A DNA stretch of 64,000 bases, from NCBI GenBank assembly GCA_000697665.1, contig KL197719.1:306682-370681 (forward strand), read 5' to 3'. This stretch comes from Jaapia argillacea MUCL 33604 (Eukaryota > Basidiomycota > Agaricomycetes > Jaapiales > Jaapiaceae). The position numbers were made by a program, and so were the translations under genes. This document shows, piece by piece, positions 1 to 12,924 of this stretch. Numbering within the stretch: position 1 is the stretch's first letter; every line of letters begins with the position of its first letter. Below the pieces are notes generated by a model. The model was not told where the DNA came from and did not search any database. It saw only the letters and a list, made by a program, of their open reading frames with translations.

Positions 1-3000
1 AAGTTGTAAACTTCCTTTTTCGCTTGACTTGCTTCGTCATCCATCATTGGTTCTTCGCTGGGATACACGAGGCCGGATAGAATGTCGGCAATATAAGGAT
101 AGATTTTGTAGGCGTTCATAATGACGGATTCGATTCCCTCGACCCCGTTGGTCGTATCGGCCGATGGCAGCGACTCAGACGAATCCGCCTGGGTTTTGCG
201 ATATTGCATAACCCTTCGAATAAGACCAAGGAGCTCCACCACAGGAGAGACGTAGTCTCTGATGGCCCGAGTAAACACGTATATGAGGGCGTCGTAGAGC
301 CCGTGCTTCTGACAGAGGTTGATTGCTTGATTGATGTCCAGGCAATCAGGATCTATATGCCATATTATTCGTTCGGCCAAGTCTGGTCGTCCATCCCGTT
401 CGTGCATCGAAACGAGTCGTTGAGTGATTCGTGGGGGGACGTGTCGCAAGTCATTGTCCAATACGAGGAGCTCGAGCTGGACGAGGAATATAGTCGCGAT
501 ACCGGAGTCTTCATAGTACTGCCACAGATCCTCGAAGAGGAATTCATAGTCGTCTAATGCCTTGCATGCGCGGGCACAGGTTTGGACAAGGTTTTCGAAG
601 AGCGATGTTCGGTCCACACCGCGACCGTCTGGAGTGACATGAGTTCCATCGGTGAGCCGGTCATCTGAGAATGCATATCGGGCGGATGCGACCATCAAGT
701 CATGCATCTTGTGTCCAACCACATCCTTCAGCTGCTGGGGGTCGTCTGGAAGACCGTTCTTATTACCAGGAGCCTCGCCAACGTAGTAGGACCTGGTGAG
801 ATCAATTGCGCTAAGGAAGTCGCCATGCTCAACGAATGATAATATTCGGTCTGCCCATGTCAGGAGTGTCCCAACCGATACTTCTTGTCGACCCTGAGTA
901 AATGTTAGTATGAATGAGTGAGTGTCAGAATGAAGGATAACGTACCAGGAGGAACAGTTTGCCCTTGTATGCTCGGATACTATGGGCAACATCGCCTATT
1001 GAATCCGGATGGGCGGTGCTTGGCGTATGCGGAGGCGCCAGTGATATCAAAGTCGATGAGTTAAAATCGACGTGTTCCACCAGCTTCGAGGAGCGCACAT
1101 CATAAACCTCGATACTTGCAGCAGTGAGGGCAATGATTTGCTAAATGTCATACATGAGCGTGATGGTCGAAATATCAGAAGGTAGGACAAACGGACCCAC
1201 ATTGGAATTCAGCCACTGAAGAGCAAGAACATCTCCACCGGCTGACCATGTCCCACCTTCTTCATAGGTTATCATCCCCACTTCGACTGTCTTGGTCTTC
1301 CCATTTTTTGGATTGCGGCTTGTTTGAGATATCTTGGATTCGGAGACATAGAGCAAATGGACAGTCTCTCCCCATGAATAAACAAGCATCGGCTTGGTCA
1401 ATGCGACGGGGGCCTCTGCCTTCCCCTTAGCTGGTTTCTTCTTCGAGCCCTCCACATCAGCTTTTGTGACTGGGATGACACTCGGATACCAAGCCAAAGA
1501 GCCTGTCCACCGAGCCCTGGAGCCCTTTTCATCGACTTCCTCACGAAGACGTCTGAACCATGTTTTTGGAGTAGGTTTCAGGCCTACGACTACGAGCTTC
1601 GCCGGCGTTAACAACGCCACTACGTGATACGAGTCGGTAGGATGGGCGGCCGTGCCGAGTGGTAGAGGAGCCATGGCAAAGATGGTGTTAGACTTCTTCG
1701 ATCTACGTCGTCTGAAAGGCCAGGGTCGTGGGGTTCCATTGTGAGATATCTCTGGTGGAGCAGTTGGGTCGTCTTCAGGATATTTCCCCAGAATTCGCAG
1801 AACGTCGCTGGCATCGACGAAGAGAATTTTACCCAGGCTGTGATAAAAGGCGAGACCGTGCTCGTCCGCAGAAACGATTCCTGTATGCCTGCCTGCAACA
1901 AAACTGATTGCAACAATCCGCGACCCATAGATATGTCCCTCTTGCCGGCCAGCGAGGACTGCAGCGAGTGATGTAGGTGCGACTGATCGTGCAGGATTCA
2001 AAGGATTATTCAGATCGAAGAGTTGGATGTGCCCAGTGATGTGACCAGAGGCAACATAGGTATGGTCATGGGACAGGGCTAACGATGTCACAGGTCCGAC
2101 AATCTTGCCTTCACGGAAGATCAGTCCAGAGACCCCAGGTCACAGAGGAGTGAAACTGACCTGTCGCTTCACTACCACAAACACATTTCAACGTCTGCTT
2201 GAAGTCGAAAACTAGTATGCTCCCTGCTTCTGTACCAACGCATATCAACCCATTGGCAGCAATCACCGTAGGAGACCCGAAGGATGGAGATCCCAAGACA
2301 GCAGATGCCTTTTGTGACTTCTTTGGGAAGATGGAATCTTCGATAACCCTGAGTGGTGCCCAGCGGAACACTTCACGATCTGCGTCCTTCCCAGCCAAAC
2401 CCCTTCCAAGGCTGGCATCTGGGCTTGACGGCGTCGATGCGCGGGAAATGGCAGAAAAGTGGGAGGGTGCAGGTGATGCTGCATCATATCCCTGGGAATG
2501 GAAGCCACTACCAGAGCCAGAAGGCATGCGAGAGGCTTGAGGAGTGTATGATCGTAACCGAGAAATGGTTGGGTGTAAGAACGGACGGGGTAATTTGGAT
2601 GGGCTCCCGGGGGTACTGGATGGGAGCGGAGACAACATTCTCGGAGGTGTGAATGGGAGCGAATGGGGCAGAGAAGGGGACGAAGGCGAGTGGTCCGAAA
2701 GGATGATAGCGGGCTGAAGACAACATGCTAAGCTCATATGCAGGAAGTACACGTGCAGTAAACGCACCTTTGAGTCCTGGTCAAAATGCATGTGGCCATT
2801 TTCATCAGCGTCGTGGATCAGTGAGTTTTCAACTTCTCTCTCTTCCAACTCGTCATCGTCATCTTCTGTACCAAGAACATCTCGCAATTGCTGTCGGTAG
2901 TCTCCCACAGACTCTGCGTCAACCCCACTGTAAAGGAATCCCTCTTCGTCTGGTTCTTCATCGTCATCTTCATGCAACGGTTCCTTATCTTCGCCTTCGT

Positions 3001-3190
3001 CCTCCAATAGCTCCTCCAGACGCGAAGAATATGAATAGTCGACAGCATGGTCTTCAGGTTCATTGTCGTCGGTTTCGTTATCCGAGAAGTCGAGCATGGT
3101 TTGCCTCACGTCACGGAAGTCGGTCGTCGAAGCTGCACCCTGTCCATTTGTGACCCCCCAAACAGGCGGCGAGGAGGGAGGGCTGCTCAT
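1..3190 (-). CDS. VPS8: VPS8, CORVET tethering complex subunit (C-terminus beyond window)
   Basis: Minus-strand gene with exons 3190-2768, 2713-2161, 2108-1201, 1140-946 and 893 to the window edge, separated by 52-60 nt GT-AG introns. The start MSSPPSSPPVW opens a long acidic, serine-rich leader. A beta-propeller follows, with FRWAPLRVIEDS, GTEAGSILVFDFKQ and VASGHITGHIQLFDL, and later YDVRSSKLVEHVDF. The last exon reads as an alpha-solenoid (clathrin-heavy-chain-like) with WHIDPDCLDINQAI and CQKHGLYDALIYV. This order is that of Vps8, which brings the CORVET complex to Rab5 on early endosomes and vacuolar precursors. The RING-like C-terminus expected of the family is not in the window. Family assignment is from recognised motifs; splice sites are my reading, and all frames join without a stop. 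Confidence 0.9.
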
Positions 3191-3484
3191 AGAGCCGAAA
3201 GATATGGTGGGGTCAGACTCCGGGGACGTGTCAAGTCTTCAAGACTTCAAGTGACAAGTCCACAGCAAGAATTCAAGAAGCGATCTCGCCACGTGGCTGT
3301 ACCGACACCTGTTCCTCGTCGTTTCCAGAGAAACAGTGCATCGATTTAATTAATTGCTGTGTAAATGGTGAGCAACGAGAGATACTAAAACTATATGAAA
3401 GGAGACTATGGATACACCTAAGTAATCTATGCCGAAGTCAAAGCAATGAATATACAGGGCCCTCGAGCCCGCAACAGTCCAGTA

Positions 3485-6400
3485 TCATCTCGGTAGCAAG
3501 TCCTGAGCGGCGCGCATAGAGAGCAGAATTGGATCAGGCAAGATTGTGCGGTGGTGAGTGATACTTCCCGAACGCTGGCGAATGGGCGGAGTATCCACAT
3601 TTGAAGAATATGGGTGGGGCGGGATATATTGCCCCCATTCCTCCCACCTGTAGCGAGCATGTGAGGGGGAGAAGGTGTGAACAATATTGGAATGCATACC
3701 TGGGAGAGTTCCTCGCAATTCTGTCCTCGTTGAATGTGTGTCCTACATGCGCAGGTGGGGCAAATTCTTCATTCATACGGTGACGATGAACATCAGCCGT
3801 ATATCCTCCACCGGAATAACTTGGGCGATACGGAACTTCGTGTTCCAAGATATGTCCCTGCGGAGCCGGGGCTGTCGCATTGGACATTCGGCGGGACTGG
3901 CTAATCGACATAACCGGTTTGTCGGTTGAAATAGATGGTCGGCGATGATCTATCCCAGAAGACGAAGGTTGGTGGGCGGCTACTCTCGACTGCCGTGCTG
4001 AATGGCTGTAACGGCGTCGATTGTCGTGCCTCTGGAGTTCCAGTCGTGGCGCAAATGGGTATTGCGCTCCTGGATATATCGCACCAGCAGGTAGCGCAGG
4101 TGGTACATAGTTTGACGGGTAGACCTGTGAGGGCTGGGAGGCGGCAAACCACTCGAGTCCAGAAGGTCCTGCTGTAGGTCTCTGTTGTTGCGACGATCCA
4201 TCCGGGCCGTTTCGATCCGTTGGTAGTGTCAGCACCACTCTATTTTCGAAATTCAGGTGAGGATGTGCTGAGCTTCTGTCATAACTCGTGGGATGTTGTG
4301 ACTGAACCAGGGTAGAAGGAGATCCTCCCCCGCTCGCTGATGGTGATTCCCCAGAATTAGCAGGCATTGATTCTCGTATCTTCTTTCTAAACTCAGAGTT
4401 AGAAAGCAGTCGAACAGTGAGAATGCCGCTGAGAATACCCACATAATAAATCCCGCGTTCTCCCACCTAGGTGCGGCACACTGCAGAACCTTCAGGAACT
4501 TGTTAACGTCCGAGAGCATCATGTCCACGCATTCTGCCGACGGCTCTTTAGAGTCCTCCGGCGGGGCAACGACAACTCCGGCCTTCTGCTTTGCCAGATA
4601 ACTCCAGACATTCATGAGGATAATGCCGGAGCACATTTGCGCCACGTTGATGCATGCGGAGACGTTTGAGACCCCGTCTCTCAGCTGAGACTCGATGATG
4701 GCAACACATGAGCGTGCTGCGTTGTTGCAGATCGATAAGGCGGGGTACATCGGCTTGGAAGTAGAACGTGAGGTGTCGCGGTCGCCAGACATTGGCAGAA
4801 GGGGAGGGATGAACGGTCGATAGATCATGATTTGAGTCAGAAAATATATGGTGTATATTGTTGTCGCTTGATTTGCAAAGATTGGATTGTCCATTTTCGA
4901 GGACCATTTCACTGTCAACAGAAGCATTGATGGATTAAGACGAGGAAGAAGATTAACTTGAGGGAGCAGGACACACGGTGAGGAGGGATTGAGTCGATCC
5001 ACTCAGTCAGGGCGTCATTGAGCTCCTTCATTATTCGATCTCGCCAGTCAGGACCGACAAGTCCCAAGAATACTTTAGATTTATCGATTGCCCACTGCGG
5101 TGGCAGGCATTAGCATGAAGCTCACAGAACGGTGGCGCATACATACGAGGGTACGGAGGGCAAAGGCCTTGATTTGACTCAGTCGAACCCAGAAGTTGAA
5201 TGCAGTTACGAGAGAAGGCTTTCCAGGAGGCTGTTTGAAGGCCAAATCGGGGTCCTCATGTTCCCAATATTCGTCGTCGACCTCGAGAGGAAACTCGGTG
5301 TCGAAGCTACAATAGGAGAGTTAGCGCGGCAAAACACGGTCAAAGGCAACAATACTAACTCTTCCTCTCTTGTTGAACATGGGCGGCCAAGAGCAGAGCT
5401 CGTGATGGAGTCGAAGGCAACGAGATTCCACCATGCTCGTTTCCATAACTCTTCCTCAGTACTCGGCTTCTTGTTCTTACCGTACACTCTTCTTCGATGA
5501 ACTCCGACATCTTGCGCTTTTCGGATACCCATGCTGACGACAAGCCATGACACGACGAAGTATTTTGTGCCGCGCAGGAATGTGGCCAAGAGCTGAGCCG
5601 CCATAGGTATGAAAATTCAATTGTCAGCTCTATTTGCCATGAGCATAAAACGATTAACGTTACGCACTGAATAGGTCTGGATTTCGAACAGGCAAGCCGG
5701 AGTGAGAATCGACTTTCGTTTATAAAGAGTTGCTGGAACGAATATGAATGGCAATCAGGTGATGATCAAACAGTACGGAGGACTGATTATTCACTCATTG
5801 AAGCATTGAAATATTTCCATCCAGCTCTGTGCCATTTCCGGCTTTCATCTGGAGGGGGCTGACCTTCCGACCCAGATGGTCCGACCGAGAGGCCATCAGA
5901 TAATACTCGCTCGTCGTCGCTCCATCGACTACCGACAGCGAATAATGACATTGACAGGCAGGCAAACCACACATCCCTTGTGTGGAGTCCTGATGCCCAT
6001 TGTCTCTCGAATGTAGGGCGGTGTAAGAGTGGGAATTGAGTGTTGGAGTGGTGAAAGTACAGATCGATTAAGCTCTGGGCGAGATCGGGAGGAGGAAAGG
6101 CGTCGGGTAAGATTTGGGATATCTTCGACGGATGGTCATAATGGCATCCGTCCCATGCTTGTTCCCACTAGAAATTTTTGTCAGGAGTCGAGTCAGTAAT
6201 AGAAAAATTGATGGTGACGCTGGTGGCGATAAGTGAAATAATTCCTAACCGGTGGGGTAATCCAAAACTCTGGCCTCCTCTTGGCAGGCATCATGTGGTG
6301 CAGTGATTCGTCCTCGAACGCCAGCCCAGTCATCTCGTCCTCGCTATCCACCTCAGTCTTGACTTTGTTGTCCTTCCCTTTTCCGTTGACTTCGTCGATA

Positions 6401-7581
6401 TGCATTTGCTTCAGCAATCTCGCATGACCGGCCCATCTCACGGTACTACTCTTCCCATGAAATCGAGCTCGCGTATCCGTAAAGTTGGAAGAGTTAGGGC
6501 TGGCATGGGTTGGGTCGACTGGTACGTGGCCATCAAGCGGCTCGAATCCCCTCACAGTTAATCTGCGAGGGCCATTCGTGCGACTCACAGTGTGTATCGA
6601 GCGAGGCGCTTCTACCTCTGAATCAGAAGTGTATCCACTCGAGTCAGAGGCGGCATCATCGGATGCTAAAGTATCGGAAGGAGGGGTACTTCTCCACACT
6701 CCTCGTGGTCGCTGCCTTGAAGAAGAGGAAGGGCCATCAGAAATACGAGGAAAGGTGGTGGAGGAGGATGGAGGTAATGATGGCGTCGGGAATGATGAGC
6801 ACGGGTTGGTGGACGGCGAAACTCGGTTCAAGCCGGAAATTTTGGCGAGGGGCTGGTTCCGAGCAGCAGGAGAGATGGATTGTTGTGCGAGTTCTGATTC
6901 ATTCTTCCATGAGTCGCGCACGACAGGAGGTCCAAGGAGATCAGAAAAATCGGTCTCTGGACGTAGCTATGAGGGGAAATTTTTGGTCAGAACTGTCTTT
7001 TGTGTATTCATTGCAATGTGACAGCGGCCTCCCGATGGGGACACCGCAACGGGGCCCTCGACATGTCAACTCCCAAATGAAACGCAACGACCTCCGGGTG
7101 CAAATGAAAGTTACTCACCCGTTTCAGGAGTGCCTCCATCTTCTCGAGTCTATCTTCTAGTCCGGTGACATAGCTGAAAATCCGATATGAATGACTTTGT
7201 GATCCAACGAACATGATAACGATTCCACTCACGCCTTCGGGGGCCCGCGAGGTTTGGATGTTTCGCTGATCACCCGGGAGGGTCAGTCGGGCGCCGTTGG
7301 GAGAATATAAAAGAGGAGCAGAGGAAACCAAAAACATACACATATGTACAAGTCTTGCGGTTCTGAACGCAATTTGTACAGACGTTGGTCGCCGTCTTGG
7401 GACCGTCACATTTTGTCTTTCGGCGACGACAGAAATCGCAAGCCCGGTCCACCTTTCGACGCTTGGCTAGCGGCGGCCGGGTGCCAATATTTCCATTGGG
7501 GGAAGAGGCTTCATTTGAAGCGGAATCCTCGAGGCTGATGACATACGTCGAATAGTGTGTATGTGGGGTAGGTTCGTGCAT
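3485..7581 (-). CDS. Zn2Cys6 transcription factor with fungal-specific TF domain
   Basis: Twelve exons are read: 7581-7340, 7265-7233, 7173-7119, 6966-6250, 6167-5795, 5732-5668, 5592-5360, 5306-5147, 5094-4977, 4911-4443, 4386-3700 and 3647-3485, giving about 1104 residues in one frame. The N-terminus carries the binuclear zinc cluster CDFCRRRKTKCDG...CTNCVQNRKTCTY, then a dimerisation helix TGLEDRLEKMEALLKRL. A Ser-rich linker leads to the fungal transcription factor domain (middle homology), seen in FHHSNTQFPLLHRPTFERQW, RAWWNLVAFDSITSSALGRP and QIMIYRPFIP. The tail is Pro/Ser/Gln rich and disordered-looking. It should be a nuclear DNA-binding regulator, probably binding CGG-type sites; the target pathway cannot be told. 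An upstream in-frame ATG at 7671 would add 30 residues, so the start is uncertain. Confidence 0.88.
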
Positions 7582-10412
7582 CAAATTAAGTGGGGGATTG
7601 ACCAAAGCAATCTGGAAGGTTGAGGGAAACCACAGAGAGCGGACAGAGCAAGTGATGGTAACAGTAATCAAGAAAGGTGCTTAGATGTAGTCTGGAAATT
7701 GAGGTGCAAGTTTAGATATATGTTGTCACAACTATAGAAACGACGGCGAATCAAAGAACAGCAAGCAAAGGTGCGAGTTCTCGCGGGATGTTAGCAGCAG
7801 TGAAGGTGGGATAGGTCAGCACCCGTTACGTATGTGTTTCGTTTCTTGACACTGCGGAGTGAATTTCCCAAAACTTTGCGCTAACTCTGTTAAAGTTGGT
7901 TGCAACATAATCTCATCTCGGCCCCGACAGATCTGTGTAGCAGCATACATTCACCTCGCCCCTGCGTAGGTCTTGCCCTCCAACGTCGTTCCTCATATAT
8001 ACCAGTAGATACCTGTCAGACCCAGTACCCATGCCTTCTTTGATTACGGACCTCGAGGACACCTCATTTCGTGGCATTCATTTCAGAGCATTCATTCCCT
8101 CAGAAATCGACGAGCGGCATTCGGTGGCTTTCGTCATCTCCATCCGCGATATGAACCGTTTTACACACATGATCGACGGGTCTCGAATCTCGATCACATT
8201 TCGATCATGTCTCCGGCACTCTGCATGCACTGCGAGCTGCTTGCCTCCCAAAGTCACCTCCACTCCATCTGGTATCCGCGACGCTCCATCCTCCCCCTCA
8301 TCCGTGCCGTCAATTCTTTTTTTTTTACCAATGAAGTGGTATTCAGTCGAGTGAATACGTTGAGCCGGCTACAATAGGGCTGGAAGAAGCAGCATGGTTC
8401 TCACAAGTGTGCAACCTAGACTTACATTTATGGTCATTAATATAACCTGATTCTGTCGCTCCCTGCTTCTCATCTTATCTGATACGACCACTGAGACTTT
8501 CGCGAATAAGATCTCGAAAGTCGAAGGCGCTGCCAGTAACCTCCGTAAATCTCATGACCATCTCCACTATTTGGATTTTGTACAAGAACTTACAGAAGGT
8601 GTCAAACAGACGCGACTTGGCTAACGCCTTACGTTCGAGGGTGGGCTCGCCGCCCCCTAAACAACAGTCTGGGGATAGATAGTGAGAAATACATCCGTTG
8701 CCAAACTATGTACGAATGCGACGTGTGTACGCCAGGATGAAGAGAGTCACGCGTATACCACATTTTCAGGGAATGCCAAATAATCGGACCGTGACAGTCA
8801 TCCCCCGCCCTTTCCATGCCCCGAAGGCGCAAGCGTGCGATAATAATGACGAAACGGTGGGTAGGAAGGGGACCTTGGCGATGACGGGGTGGGATGGAGG
8901 ATGTCTAACAAGATTGTCTTACCCCACCAGTGGAGTCGGGGCATCGGAACCGGCATGCGCAGTTCTTACTTAGCCAAAACTCTGAGGGTTGCACGAGTCG
9001 TACCTGGTTTCGAAGCAAGGCTCCGCATCAACTTGGAGACTCCGCGCCGGAGATGCTCGAAAGAAGGATGCGCTTGGAAGGATGTCATTTGAACAAAATG
9101 TATTTCTGAGATGGTATAGTCTGTGGAGGCCCCCGAAGGCGGTCGGGTGCGAGTTTGTTTTCTAATCAAGTGTACCGTCAGGCATTTCCGCCGTTGAGTG
9201 ACACCGAGAGCTTGCAAATGTGAGACCAGGGCGAGCTTCGATTCTTCTCCGACTATCACCGTCTATGGGCGGAGAGGCATCAAGAGACATATCAGGACGC
9301 AAGGCGAGAAGTGATTGCATCTGGTCATACCCGGGCGTCCTGCACCACCATGGAAACGGCTAAAGGTTACATGTTCTCCCTCAGCAGATGGGGTCGATGA
9401 AATGAGATATCACATGCACCTCACCGATAGACGGAGATGTATGAAGGGGGAAAGGGAGACCGCACCGGTCCCTCAAGGAGATACCATTACCCATGAATAT
9501 CCAGGGTCAGGATGGTGATAGTAACTGGTGAGTGTGACAGGATCATCGCCATTGCGGAATGAGGAGACTTACAGAACGAGACAAAGGCCAGATGGATTTT
9601 AGGTTCCCTAAAAATCTTCTGGACGCGGGAACGCGTTGATATCGATCTGCCAAACGAGGTCGCAGGTCTGGAGGGAAAAGGTGTGTAAATACACAGTCGT
9701 GCCTGACATCTGATGGTATAGGTTCGTGCAGGCGAGAGTCTGCCAAGCCTTGACCTACAAAACATGCGGGGGTGAACAGATGGAGATTCACAACCCCAGC
9801 TCAAGTTTCAGCAACGTCTCAGAGCTGGCAGGGAAGCCGGCCAGTCGTAACATAAAGTTCAGTGACCCTGAACTGTGGTTGCAATGATCGAAGAGAAATG
9901 ATAGGCACATTTCTTTCCGCCGGCAAACGTAAATTCGCGATCGGTTTTTCGAGGTGACGTTGCAAATTTTCAGTTGTCGAAAAAGCGAATTGAACGCGCC
10001 GACGGTAACCAAGGGGTTGATGGTGCTAAGTGCTTTTGACCAGGTGTGATGCGGGTGCTGAAGCGCTGACATCGAGGACTCGGATGAAAAGTATCGCAAT
10101 ATTGACGTCGATGCAGATTGTAGTGGAAGCGGTGGGACGACATACGCATGAAGGTCTTCCTCCAGACTTGCGAGTTGAGTTCGAGGTGGCTGTGCTCTAG
10201 AAGCACCGGTTTCCTCTTCGGCCTTGGCCGGACGCCAGACTTCAGCACAACTTACAGCACAAGCAACAGTACAGCATCTCCCGAACCTTTATAACGACAG
10301 CGCCGGAAACGACCAAGAATACCATGTAATCCTACAAATACAAGCTGCGTAAGAAACGCCCGTGTCCCCGCTCCACCTGAAAGGTCAACCAACCCCGCTT
10401 TCTCAATCGCTC
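7582..10412. other. Gene-poor stretch, no confident gene
   Basis: No recognisable protein family is visible. A plus-strand frame at 8031-8354 starts with an ATG but has no domain. On the minus strand, roughly 10250 to 9490, several short frames look coding by composition and are bounded by plausible splice signals (for example a TAG acceptor upstream of 10025). I could not choose one model because two or three frames are equally open, so no gene is called. The left part (7672-8030) is the upstream region of the zinc-cluster gene and holds nothing I can name. Confidence 0.4.
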
Positions 10413-10799
10413 TCAGAAAGTTACCTCGAATCTATAACCATGCTTTGGCGTGTTCTCAGAGAACCCCTTCCCTTTGATCCCCTTCAACTCTCCTGTTCCA
10501 CTTCCCTCGACAACCTCGAACGTTCCTGTCGCCTTATGCTCCTTCCCGTCCCAGATTCCTGAGCCCTGCACGATAAAACTCCCCTTCTTTCCATCGAAAT
10601 CCTCCGCGGTGATCGTCTCAGCGTAGACGTAGGCTGCGTTGCCGTCAGGCAAGTGGCTCATGATAAGCTCCGTGGCGGTTTTGCCTTTGACTTCGGGGAG
10701 GTCGAAGATGGCGTGGGCAGGGGTGACGCGGGGGGTGTCTTCGATCGTCTGATCTTCGTCCCACTTATTCATGACAGTCGAGGTGTAGATGGAGGGCAT
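10413..10799 (-). CDS. DUF3224 family protein
   Basis: A single-exon gene of 128 residues starting MPSIYTSTVMNKWDEDQ. The match to the DUF3224 family is by its spaced signature: TATELIMSHLPDGNAAYV, then GKKGSFIVQGSGIWDG, then GTFEVVEGSGTGELKGIKG. The family is a small beta-barrel fold common in bacteria and present in fungi, and its biochemical role is not established. Length is usual for the family, so it looks complete. An upstream in-frame start (10901) would lengthen it by 34 residues, but the chosen ATG lies just before the conserved region and about 90 nt downstream of a TATA-like box, which fits better. Confidence 0.85.
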   Translation of the reverse strand: MPSIYTSTVMNKWDEDQTIEDTPRVTPAHAIFDLPEVKGKTATELIMSHLPDGNAAYVYAETITAEDFDGKKGSFIVQGSGIWDGKEHKATGTFEVVEGSGTGELKGIKGKGFSENTPKHGYRFEVTF

Positions 10800-10885
10800 G
10801 ATGTTATTTCGTGAGGGTGAGTGAGAGGTAGTAGATGGTTGAAGCGGCGAGTTTTTGGTGTAATTTGACCAGCAAAATACCACCT

Positions 10886-10892
10886 CTTTATA
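10886..10892 (-). promoter_or_regulatory. TATA-like box of the DUF3224 gene
   Basis: On the minus strand the sequence reads TATAAAG, about 87 nt upstream of the chosen ATG at 10799. It is the only good TATA match in the near upstream region. Its position supports the shorter start over the one at 10901, which would lie upstream of the box. Confidence 0.45.
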
Positions 10893-11210
10893 CTGTACCA
10901 CACGGCACCGATTCCATCAATTCACCTGGCGACGAGCTACTGGCATCGCTGAAAGGAGGGCATCTGCGCCGCCCTCCGCCCTCGGTACCGACCCTTGACT
11001 GCGTTTGACTTGTCAAGTGTGAGAATCGCCGCTCGATTACCTCTTATGATCGTCCTCTTCAAGTAAGGCGGAACGCCAGTAGTTTGGCCAGCCACTGTAT
11101 GGTTTGCTCATCTGACAGGGGATCATGGATAGCGAGCACGTTCCATCGATACATTGCAGTAGACCCTGCACATTACCACACGAGAACAAGGCCTCAAGGG
11201 TTCAACATTA

Positions 11211-12355
11211 CGGACTAGGCCATCCCTGTGCATACAGAAGACCATCGAACGTCAGAAAACACGCAGTAACCATTAGCCTAAGACATGTGTACTCACCGAA
11301 ACTCTGTTCAATCCTAAGCTTACCCAAGTACATCGCCGTGCGGATTCGGACTGTGGGTAATGGTAGTGAAAGATATCCCTTTCCCAACTTGTCTCATACA
11401 ATAGTAAAGAACTCGACCTCCTAGTGCGTAGACATTGCCATGAGAGGCTAAAACCAGTGCACCGCCATTCTGGGTCATGGGGTTCCTGGCATCGACGAAG
11501 GGTCTCGAGGATGACAGGAGCGGCCTTACGTCCACCTGAGCTAAAACTCACTTAGTCGGTCGGCTGGGTCATGATTGAGTAACGCCAATAACCTTGCATT
11601 CATCTCCAGGAGGAGGGAGGTTCGGTGTGTTAAGCACAGCACGTCCCTAGAGTGAACTCTGGCACTGCCGAGCCGAGACACACGTAATCATCTTCTTGGA
11701 CAGAGGCTTAAGAGATAACATTGCTTGGGGCCGAAAGAGTCAGCGTTAGGGCAGTAAGATTGAAGGAGTTTTGCTGTGGTACCAAGGTCACTTTGCGGAA
11801 ATCGGACGTTAGCTCCACATGAAAAATGCTGGCGAGTACATGCGAGGAATCGCCCAGAGCCGTACAATAACCTCGAGATCGAAATGAAAAACTCACTCAG
11901 AAAGCCGAAAAGATAACGTTGGATATCTGCCAACCCAACGATGAAGTTGGGGTTCGATACAGTGGTGGAATTGATCACCAGCCCACCAAATAGGCGTAGT
12001 AAAGTCCACGTGAAAGGAGACATCTGGGCGCAGATTTTCTTGAGTCCCGGGAGAGCAATGCTGGAATTGTTGGGGAGGATGGAACCTACTGCCGTCCATG
12101 GTCTGCACTACAGTAGTTCTTGAGTGCACCGTAGATGGGGTCATTTGAGAGAAATAGCGTACCCTGAAAGGTCATCTGCCGGTGGCGGTTCCTACCAGTC
12201 AACAGGAGGTACTTCCCGTCAGCTTGGCGTTGTACTAGGCTGCGACCGTGGATGTATAAAAAAGGTCCTGTAATATTAAGAGGATCTGGAAAGGTTTTGG
12301 GAACAATAGGAGGCAGTGAGCCCGCACAACGGGGCAAAGACCGGAGACAGAATTT
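11211..12355 (-). pseudogene. Decayed copy of the GH43 arabinanase gene
   Basis: Fragments aligning to the intact neighbour appear in the same order: [11 protein letters not shown] and SLVQRQADGKY near 12300-12210, then SILPNNSSI near 12080, [28 protein letters not shown] near 11480 (split here over two motifs, FVDARNPMTQ and [12 protein letters not shown]), and the terminal GGATGGCC exon near 11230. The ATG region of the intact gene is replaced by CATAAATTCTG, the aspartate of the HDPS motif is lost (reads HGRS), and about 80 nt of the central exon is missing, so it cannot encode a working enzyme. It is the left unit of the tandem duplication. Confidence 0.85.
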
Positions 12356-12596
12356 ATGAAGGCTACCGGTACAGAGGTGGGTAGCTTCGAGATATCTTGT
12401 CGCCCGTTCCACCTGTCAGCTTGAAGGTTTCTGCCTCCACCACACCAGCATCGTCGGATGGGTGAGCGAAAAAAGAAGGCCTGCAGACCTGGAGTTTGGG
12501 TATGGGAAAGTCCTGAGAAAAATCAATTCTGAGATAGCGAGCCACTCAGATGACGATTGACTTCTCAAATCTGAGGACAGAAGATCTTCAATGCGG

Positions 12597-12797
12597 GGTC
12601 GTAAGTGCCGTTGCCCTCAACAGCACGCTCCTCACCTATGCTCACTCCCAATCGTCAGCCCCCTCCTCTACTCGCCGAATTCAAATGAGAACTCGAAGCA
12701 CTAGTGTGAGTGGCCCAAACACCGCCCTCTTGTCCATCCGATAGAGCGAGATTCAGAGGCTCAACTAGCTTGGCATCCTGACGCACCGAGACCGCTT
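12597..12797 (+). pseudogene. 5' relic of SDHAF4
   Basis: This stretch matches the first half of the intact SDHAF4 gene at about 14715-14948, including CTCAACAGCACGCTCCTC, the tract around GTCCATCCGATAGAGCG and the tract around GAGGCTCAACTAGCTT. It contains small insertions and deletions and lacks the entire conserved C-terminal half, because the duplication boundary cuts the gene. It is therefore a dead by-product of the segment copy, not a second assembly factor. Confidence 0.8.
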
Positions 12798-12924
12798 CCT
12801 TCAAGTCAGGTAGGGCGCCAATAGCTCGGCCGGACATGGTGCGGTTTGCTTGATGCAGGGGGACACGTTCCATCGATATATTGCACATGTCAACACACGA
12901 GAACGAGACCTCGATGATTCAAGG

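Noticed and set aside
12550-12744. Plus-strand frame considered as a second SDHAF4
   Set aside because: It covers only the 5' part with indels and lacks the conserved C-terminal motif; it is a relic of the segment duplication.
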